Below are positions 22,590 through 29,746 of a DNA stretch of 37,002 nt, piece by piece. The notes below the pieces were generated by a model. It saw only the letters and a list, made by a program, of their open reading frames with translations, did not search any database and was not told the origin of the DNA. The translations under genes were made by a program, and so were the position numbers. The stretch lies in the IMG/VR virus record IMGVR_UViG_3300042474_000451, positions 1 through 37,002 of that record. The stretch is one strand, 5' to 3'. The stretch comes from a virus. Position 1 is the first letter of the stretch. The number at the start of each line of letters is the position of its first letter.

Positions 22590-23257
22590 TGGCACAACTT
22601 TTTAACATCGATATAAACAAACTTATATCGGATTTGCTTCCGATTAATAAGCGCACTACTTATATCAAGACACTTACATCGGGTTTATTATCAGCGTTCA
22701 ATCGTATGTATCAAATCTTCTATAAGTCAATGATAGGAGATGCAACGGCTACTACTTGGAGTGCAGGTACATATACCTCAGGTGCGCACGTTAAGTATAA
22801 GGACGGCTCGGTGTACGAATGTATGGTAGCATCTACAACCGCAGAGCCAACCGCATCAACCGATTGGTTACGCATATTGGATAGCTTCATTGGTTCGGAT
22901 GAAAGTCAGAACTTTAACGCTACTAAATTGGAATTAGAATACGCATTGAACAAACGATTCGGCACAACGTACGTTAACCCACCAAGTGTTAGTCCTATCT
23001 ACATATCAAACATCACACCGCCTGTTATTGTCTTTCGTGTGGGTGGTATTGAATCAATATCATCATCATCATACAACAATGGAAGTGATTCTTTCGTAAT
23101 AAACGATTATAGCTTCCCATTACCTGCTAACTTTACTATCAACATACAAACCGCAACATACAACGCATTAGGCACAACTAAAGAACAGATAGTGCGAAAA
23201 TTTGTTGATAGATATGTCGCAATCGGACTTACTTACACAATAACAACATACCCTTAA
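22589..23257 (+). CDS. Tail/baseplate protein with carbohydrate-binding-like module
   Basis: This 222-residue product is coupled to the J-like gene by TAATG, so it may occupy the gpI position of other contractile tails. Residues about 50-88 (WSAGTYTSGAHVKYKDG, then VYECMVAST, then a W) match the compact CBM5/12-like pattern also seen in the gp36-like protein. The remaining parts are not recognised. The gpI relationship is inferred from order only. Confidence 0.6.
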   Translation: MAQLFNIDINKLISDLLPINKRTTYIKTLTSGLLSAFNRMYQIFYKSMIGDATATTWSAGTYTSGAHVKYKDGSVYECMVASTTAEPTASTDWLRILDSFIGSDESQNFNATKLELEYALNKRFGTTYVNPPSVSPIYISNITPPVIVFRVGGIESISSSSYNNGSDSFVINDYSFPLPANFTINIQTATYNALGTTKEQIVRKFVDRYVAIGLTYTITTYP

Positions 23258-23261
23258 AAAA

Positions 23262-24041
23262 ATGAAAAACTTACTTACAAACTCAATTACAACATCTGTT
23301 GGATTTCCTGTCAAATCAGGAACACTTGACTTCTTACAAAACGCATCAAGTGAGATGCTCATTGCCTTAGCACGTTCGATAGTTGGCAAAGGATATTCTG
23401 CATCTACACCTTATGCGTTATATGGATGCAACAATACAGGTTCAGGTTCATCTTATGTTATTGAAGAAGGTGCTATCTTATGGAATGGGGTATTGTATCT
23501 TGTACCTGCGGTTAGTTTTACATTAACAGGAGGAAATTCGGTGTATGTAATAGGCTCAACAAGTTATGTAACAAGTTCGGTTGCTGACCCTGTTACGTTT
23601 ACCGATGGTGTTGCAAGAAACGTTCACGCAGATACTAAGATGTCGGTCTATCAAAGCGCACTTGCACCATCACCAACTCAAGGGTTTTCTTATTCGGGAT
23701 TGAAATATCTTAACCAAATAAGTGATACACTTTCATTAACAACTAATTTCTCTGTTTATAGTGGGTTGACTCCAAAGGTAAGTTTGAGTAACAACATTGT
23801 AACATTTAGTGGAGTTATTTTAATTGGTAATCCTACACTACCTGAAACTATTGCTACATTGACAAGCAATTATTATCCGTCTTCAACAAAATATATTACA
23901 GCAACACTAATTGATAGTACAGGTCAGTTTATTACGGCTATATTAAAAATATCTACATCAGGAGTTTTAAGTTTAGAAGATACAAGTGCTTTATATGGAG
24001 GATATAATATTTATTTAGACGGACTTAATTATAAACTATAA
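23262..24041 (+). CDS. Putative tail-fibre or baseplate-associated structural protein
   Basis: The 259-residue product is beta-rich, Ser/Thr/Gly-rich and lacks charge clusters, as is typical for fibres. It begins NSITTSVGFPVKSGTLDFLQ and has a repeated strand-like composition throughout. It follows the J-like and I-like genes as tail fibres often do. There is no signal peptide. No family is recognised with confidence. Confidence 0.55.
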   Translation: MKNLLTNSITTSVGFPVKSGTLDFLQNASSEMLIALARSIVGKGYSASTPYALYGCNNTGSGSSYVIEEGAILWNGVLYLVPAVSFTLTGGNSVYVIGSTSYVTSSVADPVTFTDGVARNVHADTKMSVYQSALAPSPTQGFSYSGLKYLNQISDTLSLTTNFSVYSGLTPKVSLSNNIVTFSGVILIGNPTLPETIATLTSNYYPSSTKYITATLIDSTGQFITAILKISTSGVLSLEDTSALYGGYNIYLDGLNYKL

Positions 24042-24051
24042 TCCCATCCCA

Positions 24052-24243
24052 ATGCAAGAACCAAAGAAGTCAACATCACTTGAAAGAAAAGTGGAAGCAT
24101 ATCCAAATCCGAAGTATCATACGTTGGTGGTGAACTATGCCAAAGACCAAGAAGTAAGTCGGTCAGAAGTAGTTGGCGATGCCTTGCGTTTATATTTCGA
24201 TTCAATGCCTAAAGATAAGATTGAACGGCTATTAAAGTCATAA
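24052..24243 (+). CDS. Ribbon-helix-helix (CopG/Arc-like) DNA-binding protein
   Basis: The 63-residue protein has a central strand (KYHTLVVNY, residues 21-29) followed by two helices (VSRSEVVGDALRLYF, 35-49, and KDKIERLLK), the RHH pattern. It has a short basic N-terminus. RHH proteins bind operators as dimers. It lies in front of a terminator-promoter unit at 24262-24296 and may regulate the head genes behind it. Confidence 0.75.
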   Translation: MQEPKKSTSLERKVEAYPNPKYHTLVVNYAKDQEVSRSEVVGDALRLYFDSMPKDKIERLLKS

Positions 24244-24261
24244 AAAAGATTTGTAATGTAC

Positions 24262-24286
24262 AAGCCTTCCATACTTTGGGAGGCTT
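24262..24286 (+). terminator. Terminator hairpin abutting a promoter
   Basis: AAGCCTTCCA (24262-24271) pairs with TGGGAGGCTT (24277-24286) with one G-T pair and a 5-base loop. The sequence continues TTGTATTTTTG, so the T run merges with the next promoter. It separates the baseplate/RHH transcript from the capsid transcript. Confidence 0.65.
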
Positions 24287-24288
24287 TG

Positions 24289-24296
24289 TATTTTTG
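24289..24296 (+). promoter_or_regulatory. Promoter for capsid genes, nearly leaderless
   Basis: TATTTTTG fits TAnnTTTG and is only 5 bases before the ATG at 24302, so transcripts would be almost leaderless. The terminator stem occupies the place of the -33 element, so recognition depends mostly on the -7 box or on an activator. Confidence 0.5.
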
Positions 24297-24301
24297 CACC
24301 T

Positions 24302-25408
24302 ATGGAGATGTATTTTAGCTATTGCATTGATGCTACCGCAGACGAACCGATAATGTTGGTCAATCGTCAAATCGGTGCATCTTACACCGAAGAAGGTGAA
24401 TGGGATGGACTTCCATACATCGATGGTGCTAAATTCCAAGAAGAGTTATTATGCCTTGATATGATGGGCAAAAAAAGAATCCAAGTTTGGATTAACTCCG
24501 AAGGTGGTAGTGTTTTGCAAGGAATGAATATGTTCAACGCAATCATCAAAAGTCGAACTCCTGTTGACACTTACAACGTAGGTGTTGCTGCATCCATATC
24601 AGGTGCAATCTTTATGGCAGGACGCAAACGTATTATGTCCGACTATGCTCAGTTTATGATGCACCCTGTTAGCGGTGGAGATAACAAGTCAATGGATGCG
24701 TTCAGAACATCAATCGCAACAATGTTATCCGCAAAGTGTGGAATTGAGATTGATACAATTATGTCCTTTATGGATGTCACTACTTGGATGGATGCAAACA
24801 AATGCAAAGACTTAGGTATATCAACAGATACTGAATTTACAAGTTCTTTAAACAAGAAGTTTGTACCAAATACAACTTCCGAAATTATGCCGTATGCCGA
24901 TAAACTAATCAATAAATTAATCACTAAAACTAAACCAAAAATGACACAAGTCACGAATAAGTTGAACCTTAACGCAGATGCTAACGAAGCATCAATTGTA
25001 GAGGCTATCAACAAGTTGCAAGAAGCAACAAATGTCGCTAATGCTGCAACTGAAACGGCAAACAATGCTCGTATCGCAGCAGAAGAAAGAATCGCTTCAT
25101 TAGAAGCAGAATTAACACAAGCCAAAGCAGAATTGGAAGCATCGAAAGAAGCTACATTGGATGCAGAAGCTACCGCATCAGCTACTGAGTTGGTAAACAC
25201 ATTTAAGGCTCGTATCGGTAACAAAGCCGAGACATTAGCTAAATGGGTTAACCTTGCTAAGTTAGATATGGAAGGAACTAAGTCAATCTTAGAAGACTTA
25301 CCATTGAACGTAGCATCACCTAAAGCTAACGCTGAACCTGAATATCAACAAGCGACTGCCGCTTCTATTATGGCTAACATCACCGCTAAAAATCAAGTTA
25401 AAAACTAA
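24302..25408 (+). CDS. ClpP-like (S14) prohead protease with fused scaffold
   Basis: The 368-residue product has an S14 ClpP-type protease at residues about 1-190. It shows WINSEGGSVLQGMNMFNAI, the serine in VGVAASISG (Ser98), His121 in FMMHP, and a probable acidic residue in the following helix (Asp164 or Asp170). Residues about 215-310 form an Ala/Glu-rich coiled coil (EERIASLEAELTQAKAELEA), as expected for a scaffold joined to the protease. It should mature the prohead. It is directly upstream of the capsid gene. Confidence 0.88.
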   Translation: MEMYFSYCIDATADEPIMLVNRQIGASYTEEGEWDGLPYIDGAKFQEELLCLDMMGKKRIQVWINSEGGSVLQGMNMFNAIIKSRTPVDTYNVGVAASISGAIFMAGRKRIMSDYAQFMMHPVSGGDNKSMDAFRTSIATMLSAKCGIEIDTIMSFMDVTTWMDANKCKDLGISTDTEFTSSLNKKFVPNTTSEIMPYADKLINKLITKTKPKMTQVTNKLNLNADANEASIVEAINKLQEATNVANAATETANNARIAAEERIASLEAELTQAKAELEASKEATLDAEATASATELVNTFKARIGNKAETLAKWVNLAKLDMEGTKSILEDLPLNVASPKANAEPEYQQATAASIMANITAKNQVKN

Positions 25409-25429
25409 ACCCTAACATACAATTCTAAA

Positions 25430-26557
25430 ATGAAACAAACACAAAAATTCGCACTATCACTTGTACTTATTGCCCTCGTTAGTACAACTCTGTCAATGGC
25501 AGTAGGTGCATCACCTTTAATGGTTGCAGGGGTATTATTTGCTATTGGAGCAGTTATCGGTGCAGCTAAAGCATTCGGTGCAACTATTCCTAATTTAACT
25601 CCATCAGGTTCTTTGAAAGGAGACGGATTCACAATCTCTGATACAACCTACGCAGGTGAAGCAGCAGGTCAGTTTATTGTTCGTGCCATTACTGGTAACG
25701 AGACAGTTCAAGGTGGTCACGTTTATGTAAAAGATGGTATTAAAAAGAAATTCACTATTCCACGTTGGGATGCTGATTATGAAGATTTGATTCAAGATAG
25801 AATGGCTACACCTGTAAGCAAAGGTGAGCAAGTTATTAGTTCTCGTACATTAACTCCTGCCGATTATATGATCTATATGGAGTTCAATCCTCGTGACTTT
25901 GAAGACCATTGGTATGCTCAACAATTGAATCCAACTTTAATCGACCGAACATTACCTGCATCAGTTGAATCAGTAGTTATTCAACAAGTATTAAAGCGTC
26001 ACGATAGATATGTAAACAAAATGATTTGGGCAGGTGATACAACTACAACAGGTATCTATAAGTACTTTGACGGATTCGTTAAAAAAGCAACTGATGATAC
26101 TAACACATTGGATTTAGCAGGTCAATCAATCTTAACTGATGCCAATTTAACAGGTGCTATCATAGCTCAAATTACACGTATCTATGATTTAATACCTGCT
26201 GCTTTGAAGTATGACCCATCAATGAAATTGTTCTTGTCTTATGACTTGTATGATGCTTATGCTAAGGCTCTTATCGCACAAACTAACAAAAATGCCGATC
26301 ACGAATCAATGCAATTGAATATCAAGTACAGAGGTTTACCTGTAGTTCGTATTGCTGACTTCCCTGCTAACAAAATGATGTTTGCTAAAGGTAGCGCAGG
26401 AATGGATTCTAACCTTTGGGTAGGTATGAACTCTGTTGAAGATGCTAAGTTGGAAATGAACAAAGTACAAAACAACTCTGAATTATTCTACGTTAAGATG
26501 CTTTGCAAATTAGATGTTCAATTCGGATACACGCAAGAGGTAGTAAACTACGTTTAA
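25430..26557 (+). CDS. Major capsid protein with hydrophobic N-terminal extension
   Basis: This 375-residue protein is identified by its position (behind protease-scaffold, before sheath) and by its C-terminal features: EFNPRDFEDHW, IQQVLKRHDRYVNKM, RGLPVVRIADFPANKMMFAK and LWVGMNSVEDAKLEMNKV. These recall capsid proteins of the HK97-fold group. Residues 1-52 are unusual, with a signal-peptide-like start and two strongly hydrophobic segments (about 8-26 and 29-49), then LTPSG. This part could be a cleaved delta region or a membrane-targeting segment, removed by the upstream protease. Confidence 0.8.
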   Translation: MKQTQKFALSLVLIALVSTTLSMAVGASPLMVAGVLFAIGAVIGAAKAFGATIPNLTPSGSLKGDGFTISDTTYAGEAAGQFIVRAITGNETVQGGHVYVKDGIKKKFTIPRWDADYEDLIQDRMATPVSKGEQVISSRTLTPADYMIYMEFNPRDFEDHWYAQQLNPTLIDRTLPASVESVVIQQVLKRHDRYVNKMIWAGDTTTTGIYKYFDGFVKKATDDTNTLDLAGQSILTDANLTGAIIAQITRIYDLIPAALKYDPSMKLFLSYDLYDAYAKALIAQTNKNADHESMQLNIKYRGLPVVRIADFPANKMMFAKGSAGMDSNLWVGMNSVEDAKLEMNKVQNNSELFYVKMLCKLDVQFGYTQEVVNYV

Positions 26558-26560
26558 ACT

Positions 26561-26770
26561 ATGGAAGGTACTAAAGAACAAATTCTCTCAATAATCAAAG
26601 ATGAAGTCTCTCGCAATAGCCATATCTCTACGATATGGCTATCCGAAGACGGATTAGACTTCACTTGGAATACGAATCAGAATAACTATCCAACATCATT
26701 CTCAAGGGAAGAGATACTAAATCCCGAACAAACAAAAAAAGAAGTTAAAACAACAACAAAAAATAAATAA
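26561..26770 (+). CDS. Small hypothetical protein behind capsid gene
   Basis: This 69-residue product has a charged C-terminus rich in Lys and Thr and no recognised motif. It starts three bases after the capsid stop. Its coding sequence contains a perfect 11-bp hairpin at 26616-26642. The residues encoded by the hairpin (HISTIWLSED region) do not suggest coding constraint. Confidence 0.65.
   Translation: MEGTKEQILSIIKDEVSRNSHISTIWLSEDGLDFTWNTNQNNYPTSFSREEILNPEQTKKEVKTTTKNK
26616..26642 (+). promoter_or_regulatory. Perfect 11-bp RNA hairpin behind the capsid gene
   Basis: ATAGCCATATC (26616-26626) and GATATGGCTAT (26632-26642) form a perfect stem with a 5-base TCTAC loop. No T run follows, so it is not a standard intrinsic terminator. 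It lies about 60 bases downstream of the capsid stop. It may protect or process the capsid mRNA, or regulate translation of the small gene that contains it. Confidence 0.5.
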
Positions 26771-26772
26771 TT

Positions 26773-27156
26773 ATGCCTAATACATCAGCAAGAATACCAT
26801 CTTCAGCAAAAAACATCGACAATACACATCGCAAATATCAAAGCGATTATCAAGCACCAGCATACGCTGCCTCTATTGCAGTTGTAACTAAAGCTAACTG
26901 CAAAGACACACTTATCAAAGTTGGTCAATTAACAGGTGCTTTAACTTTAACTTGTGCTACTGACACAAACTTTGTAGGCGATACAATGACTTTCTTGTTT
27001 ACTTGTGATTCAACAATTCGCACTATCACATACTCAACAGGATTCGGTTATGTAACTGCTACTCAAGCATTAGTTGCTTCCAAATCAGCATCTTCAACTT
27101 GGATGTGGAATGGTGCAATTTGGGTAGAAGTATGTCGTTCGATTGCTACAGCATAA
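26773..27156 (+). CDS. Putative capsid decoration / head fibre protein
   Basis: The 127-residue product starts with a polar N-terminus (about 1-30). The rest is a beta-rich, Thr-rich domain with alternating hydrophobic residues (TLIKVGQLTGALTLTCA and following) ending in WMWNGAIWVEVCR, a pattern common in head decoration or fibre proteins. The call comes from composition and from its position between capsid and sheath genes. No specific family is recognised. Confidence 0.55.
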   Translation: MPNTSARIPSSAKNIDNTHRKYQSDYQAPAYAASIAVVTKANCKDTLIKVGQLTGALTLTCATDTNFVGDTMTFLFTCDSTIRTITYSTGFGYVTATQALVASKSASSTWMWNGAIWVEVCRSIATA

Positions 27157-27180
27157 GTTAACCTTTAAACCACAACAACA

Positions 27181-28740
27181 ATGGCACAGCCAAATATAAC
27201 CTTCATAGAAGGTAGCGGTGGATTAGGTCGACCACTTGAAAGTAAAGACCACATAAGCGGATACGCAGTATTCTCTTCGACTTATGCAACAGTATTGCCA
27301 TCAGGATTCACTACAACGGCAAGAGTGAAAGCCTTGTATAGTGCTGATGATGCAGTTGCAGCAGGTATTGTTAAAGATTATTCAGATGGTACTTCAGCAT
27401 CGGGTTCTTATGCAGTTACCGCCGTTGGTTCAGATGGTAATACGGTTGAATTGAAGGTGGCAGATTTGAATCCATTGACAGGTGCATCTCGTATTATCTC
27501 ATTGGGTGTATATACAAAAGTAGCAGGTGATACAACAACTACTTTAGTTGCAACGGCTATTAAGAATATTATCAACTCAGGTACTGCGACTCACGGATAT
27601 ACTGCAACATCATCAACGGCAACAGTTACTATTGTAGCACCTAAATCAATGGGTTCATTCTTGAACTCAGGCACTCCGATAACTGCGACTTATGTAACAA
27701 CAGGAACTGCAATCGCAGGTACTATTACTCAGTTTACAGGCGGTGTAAGTTCACAATTGGCTATTCACTATTATCATATTAGCGAGTTCTTCCGTATGCA
27801 ACCGAAAGGTATCTTGTATGTTGGTTTGTACAACACATCAACAACGTATACCGAGATTACTGATATGCAAACTTATGCAACAGGTTCAATGCGTCAAGTA
27901 GCCGTGTTTAAAGATGGTACTTGGGCGAGTGGTGATATTACAATATTAAACGCAATCGCAGTCACTAACAAGACAAACTACAAGCCGTTGAGTATCTTGT
28001 ATGCAGGTAACTTGGTAGCTACTGCCGACATCACAACTGTAACTGATTTCTCTACTTCAACAACTAATCTTGTTACATCGGTTATATCTCAAGATGGTGG
28101 TGGTAAGGGTCATTTCTTATTTGAATCATCATTGACAGGCGGTGCTAAGAAGTCAATCACAAACATCGGTACTGCATTAGGTACTATTGCACTTGCTAAG
28201 GTAAGCGAATCGATTGCTTGGGTTGGTAAGTTCAACATCAGCGATGGTGTTGAGAATGAAATAGTCGAATTTTGCAATGGTCAATTATGGACAGCATTAA
28301 GCCAATCAGCATTAGAGGCATTGTTCTCTAAGCGTCATTTGTGGGCAAAGAAATTTACAGGGGTAAGCGGTACGTTCTGGGTGGACTCATCTTGTGCGGT
28401 CGCCACTACCTCAGACTATGCCTATATCGAGAACAACCGCACCATCTGTAAAGCGGAACGTAACTTGTACACGGCTTACACTCCGTTGTTAAACTCGCCT
28501 ATTACGTTCAACGCAAACGGAACTATCACCGATAACACGATTGCATACTTTGAAAATGTTGGTAACGCTGCACTTGACCAAATGGTTAAAGACAACGAAT
28601 TATCTGCGAAGTCAGTAACAATCAATCCAACGCAGAATGTATTAAGCACATCAACGCTAACTATCGCAGTAACATTGGTCATCAATGGAGTTGCACGAAT
28701 CATATCTATTCCAATCGGATTTAAACCATCAATAGCATAA
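27181..28740 (+). CDS. Tail sheath protein (DUF2586-like), contractile tail
   Basis: The 519-residue protein is the contractile sheath. The N-terminus (ITFIEGSGGLGRPLESKDHI) and the later HYYHISEFFRMQPKGILYVG fit the DUF2586 sheath family. The C-terminal domain (YIENNRTICKAERNLYTAYT, then a closing beta part with ARIISIPIGF) is as in sheaths. Residues about 70-195 are a Ser/Thr-rich beta insertion. Such insertions project from the sheath in other phages. The tube gene is next. Confidence 0.8.
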   Translation: MAQPNITFIEGSGGLGRPLESKDHISGYAVFSSTYATVLPSGFTTTARVKALYSADDAVAAGIVKDYSDGTSASGSYAVTAVGSDGNTVELKVADLNPLTGASRIISLGVYTKVAGDTTTTLVATAIKNIINSGTATHGYTATSSTATVTIVAPKSMGSFLNSGTPITATYVTTGTAIAGTITQFTGGVSSQLAIHYYHISEFFRMQPKGILYVGLYNTSTTYTEITDMQTYATGSMRQVAVFKDGTWASGDITILNAIAVTNKTNYKPLSILYAGNLVATADITTVTDFSTSTTNLVTSVISQDGGGKGHFLFESSLTGGAKKSITNIGTALGTIALAKVSESIAWVGKFNISDGVENEIVEFCNGQLWTALSQSALEALFSKRHLWAKKFTGVSGTFWVDSSCAVATTSDYAYIENNRTICKAERNLYTAYTPLLNSPITFNANGTITDNTIAYFENVGNAALDQMVKDNELSAKSVTINPTQNVLSTSTLTIAVTLVINGVARIISIPIGFKPSIA

Positions 28741-28744
28741 CAAA

Positions 28745-29170
28745 ATGGCAACAGCATTACTAAACGGAGTTAACTATTCAAGCGTTAATATAACCGTCAT
28801 CATACCAATCTTAGGACCAGTTATTGGCATCACTAAAGTTGAGTATATGGAAGAGCAAACTATTGACGATAACTACTCATTGGGTGTTAATCCAACATCA
28901 CGAGGATTTGGTCAAAAGAAATATACAGGTTCAATCAGCATTTATAAAGATGTTTGGAATCGAATCATTGACGCATCACCTTTGAAAGACCCTCTATCAT
29001 TACCTCCATTTGAGGTAACGATAGTGTTTGGTGGCGCAGCGACAGGTGGCTATCGTAAAGAAACACTTCACGCTGTGAACTTCAAATCGAATCCATTCTC
29101 AGTAAGTGCAGGTGATACAAAAGTATTACTCGACATTCCATTGGCGATTGGTGGCATTGATAGAGTATAA
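28745..29170 (+). CDS. Tail tube protein
   Basis: The 141-residue protein has a beta-rich core (ITKVEYMEEQTIDDNYS, then PTSRGFGQKKYTGSISIYKD, then FEVTIVFGGA, then HAVNFKSNPFSVSAGDT) in keeping with tube proteins of contractile tails. The assignment is based on position directly between sheath and chaperone genes and on length. The tube forms the inner DNA channel within the sheath. Confidence 0.75.
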   Translation: MATALLNGVNYSSVNITVIIPILGPVIGITKVEYMEEQTIDDNYSLGVNPTSRGFGQKKYTGSISIYKDVWNRIIDASPLKDPLSLPPFEVTIVFGGAATGGYRKETLHAVNFKSNPFSVSAGDTKVLLDIPLAIGGIDRV

Positions 29171-29195
29171 TTCGTAACAATTAAAACAAAATAAA

Positions 29196-29579
29196 GTGGC
29201 AAAAGAAGTATCAGTATTATTAGACATCATCAGTGATGAAGAACGCAAGAGTTATGAAGATAAGTGTATCGAATTAGCAACTGCACATAACGTAGGCAAG
29301 GTTCACGTTTGCGTACAATTTAAACCTGAAACTAACGAACGAATAGTAAGCTACATCAAAGAGCCGAACTATGTAAGTAAGTTAGCGTTAATGGGTAAAG
29401 CGAGTGAGTTAGATATGTATGCAGCAGGAGAGGAACTTCGGTTGATATACCAAATCAAAGAAGAATCGCATCCATTGACTTATGGCGAAACGTATGATTG
29501 TGAGCCGTATAAATTAGGTGTAGTTCAACATTGTCTTGGTGTTATTACCATCGTAACAAATCGCTTTAAAAAAAACTAA
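29196..29579 (+). CDS. Tail assembly chaperone, G-type product (GTG start)
   Basis: The 127-residue product is read from a GTG at 29196. No in-frame ATG is available before residue 14. It is a soluble, slightly acidic protein ending RFKKN. It lies between the tube and tape-measure genes, the standard position of tail assembly chaperones, and overlaps a -1 frameshift site at its end. It would bind the tape measure during tube assembly. The extended product is listed separately. Confidence 0.8.
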   Translation: MAKEVSVLLDIISDEERKSYEDKCIELATAHNVGKVHVCVQFKPETNERIVSYIKEPNYVSKLALMGKASELDMYAAGEELRLIYQIKEESHPLTYGETYDCEPYKLGVVQHCLGVITIVTNRFKKN

Positions 29580-29746
29580 GCGAATACAAAATTAACAACG
29601 ACACCGAAGATATACACCGTATGGCTGCGTATATTCGGTGTTGTTGTCATTTAAACCCTGAGGCATTATCAGACGATGAATTTGCAAAGGAGTATTGTAG
29701 AGCAAAGTGGTTTTTAGAAGTAGCACATCAAGTTAAATTCGAGTAA
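29196..29746 (+). CDS. Tail assembly chaperone, GT fusion by -1 frameshift
   Basis: Ribosomes slipping back one base on A AAA AAC (29570-29576) continue in a frame open from CTA 29576 to TAA 29744-29746. This adds 56 residues (LSEYKINNDTEDIHRMAAYI and on to WFLEVAHQVKFE), for about 183 in total. The extension has no start codon of its own close to the junction, and its stop overlaps the tape-measure ATG (TAATG), so it is clearly part of the operon. Fusion of this kind is standard for tail chaperones in long-tailed phages. Most ribosomes should still make the shorter product. Confidence 0.82.
29570..29647 (+). promoter_or_regulatory. Programmed -1 frameshift signal: A AAA AAC heptamer and stem-loop
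   Basis: The heptamer lies at 29570-29576, directly before the zero-frame TAA (29577-29579). Starting 18 bases later is a long stem-loop: 29595-29608 pairs with 29634-29647 (14 bp, one G-U), and 29611-29615 pairs with 29629-29633 (5 bp), with a two-base bulge and a 13-base loop. The spacer is longer than the usual 5-9 bases. Confidence 0.82.

Noticed and set aside
24649-25224. Long reverse-strand open frame of 191 codons
   Set aside because: It lies antisense to the protease-scaffold gene. The Ala/Glu-rich codons of that gene leave the reverse frame open. The translation is low in complexity and has no motif or promoter.
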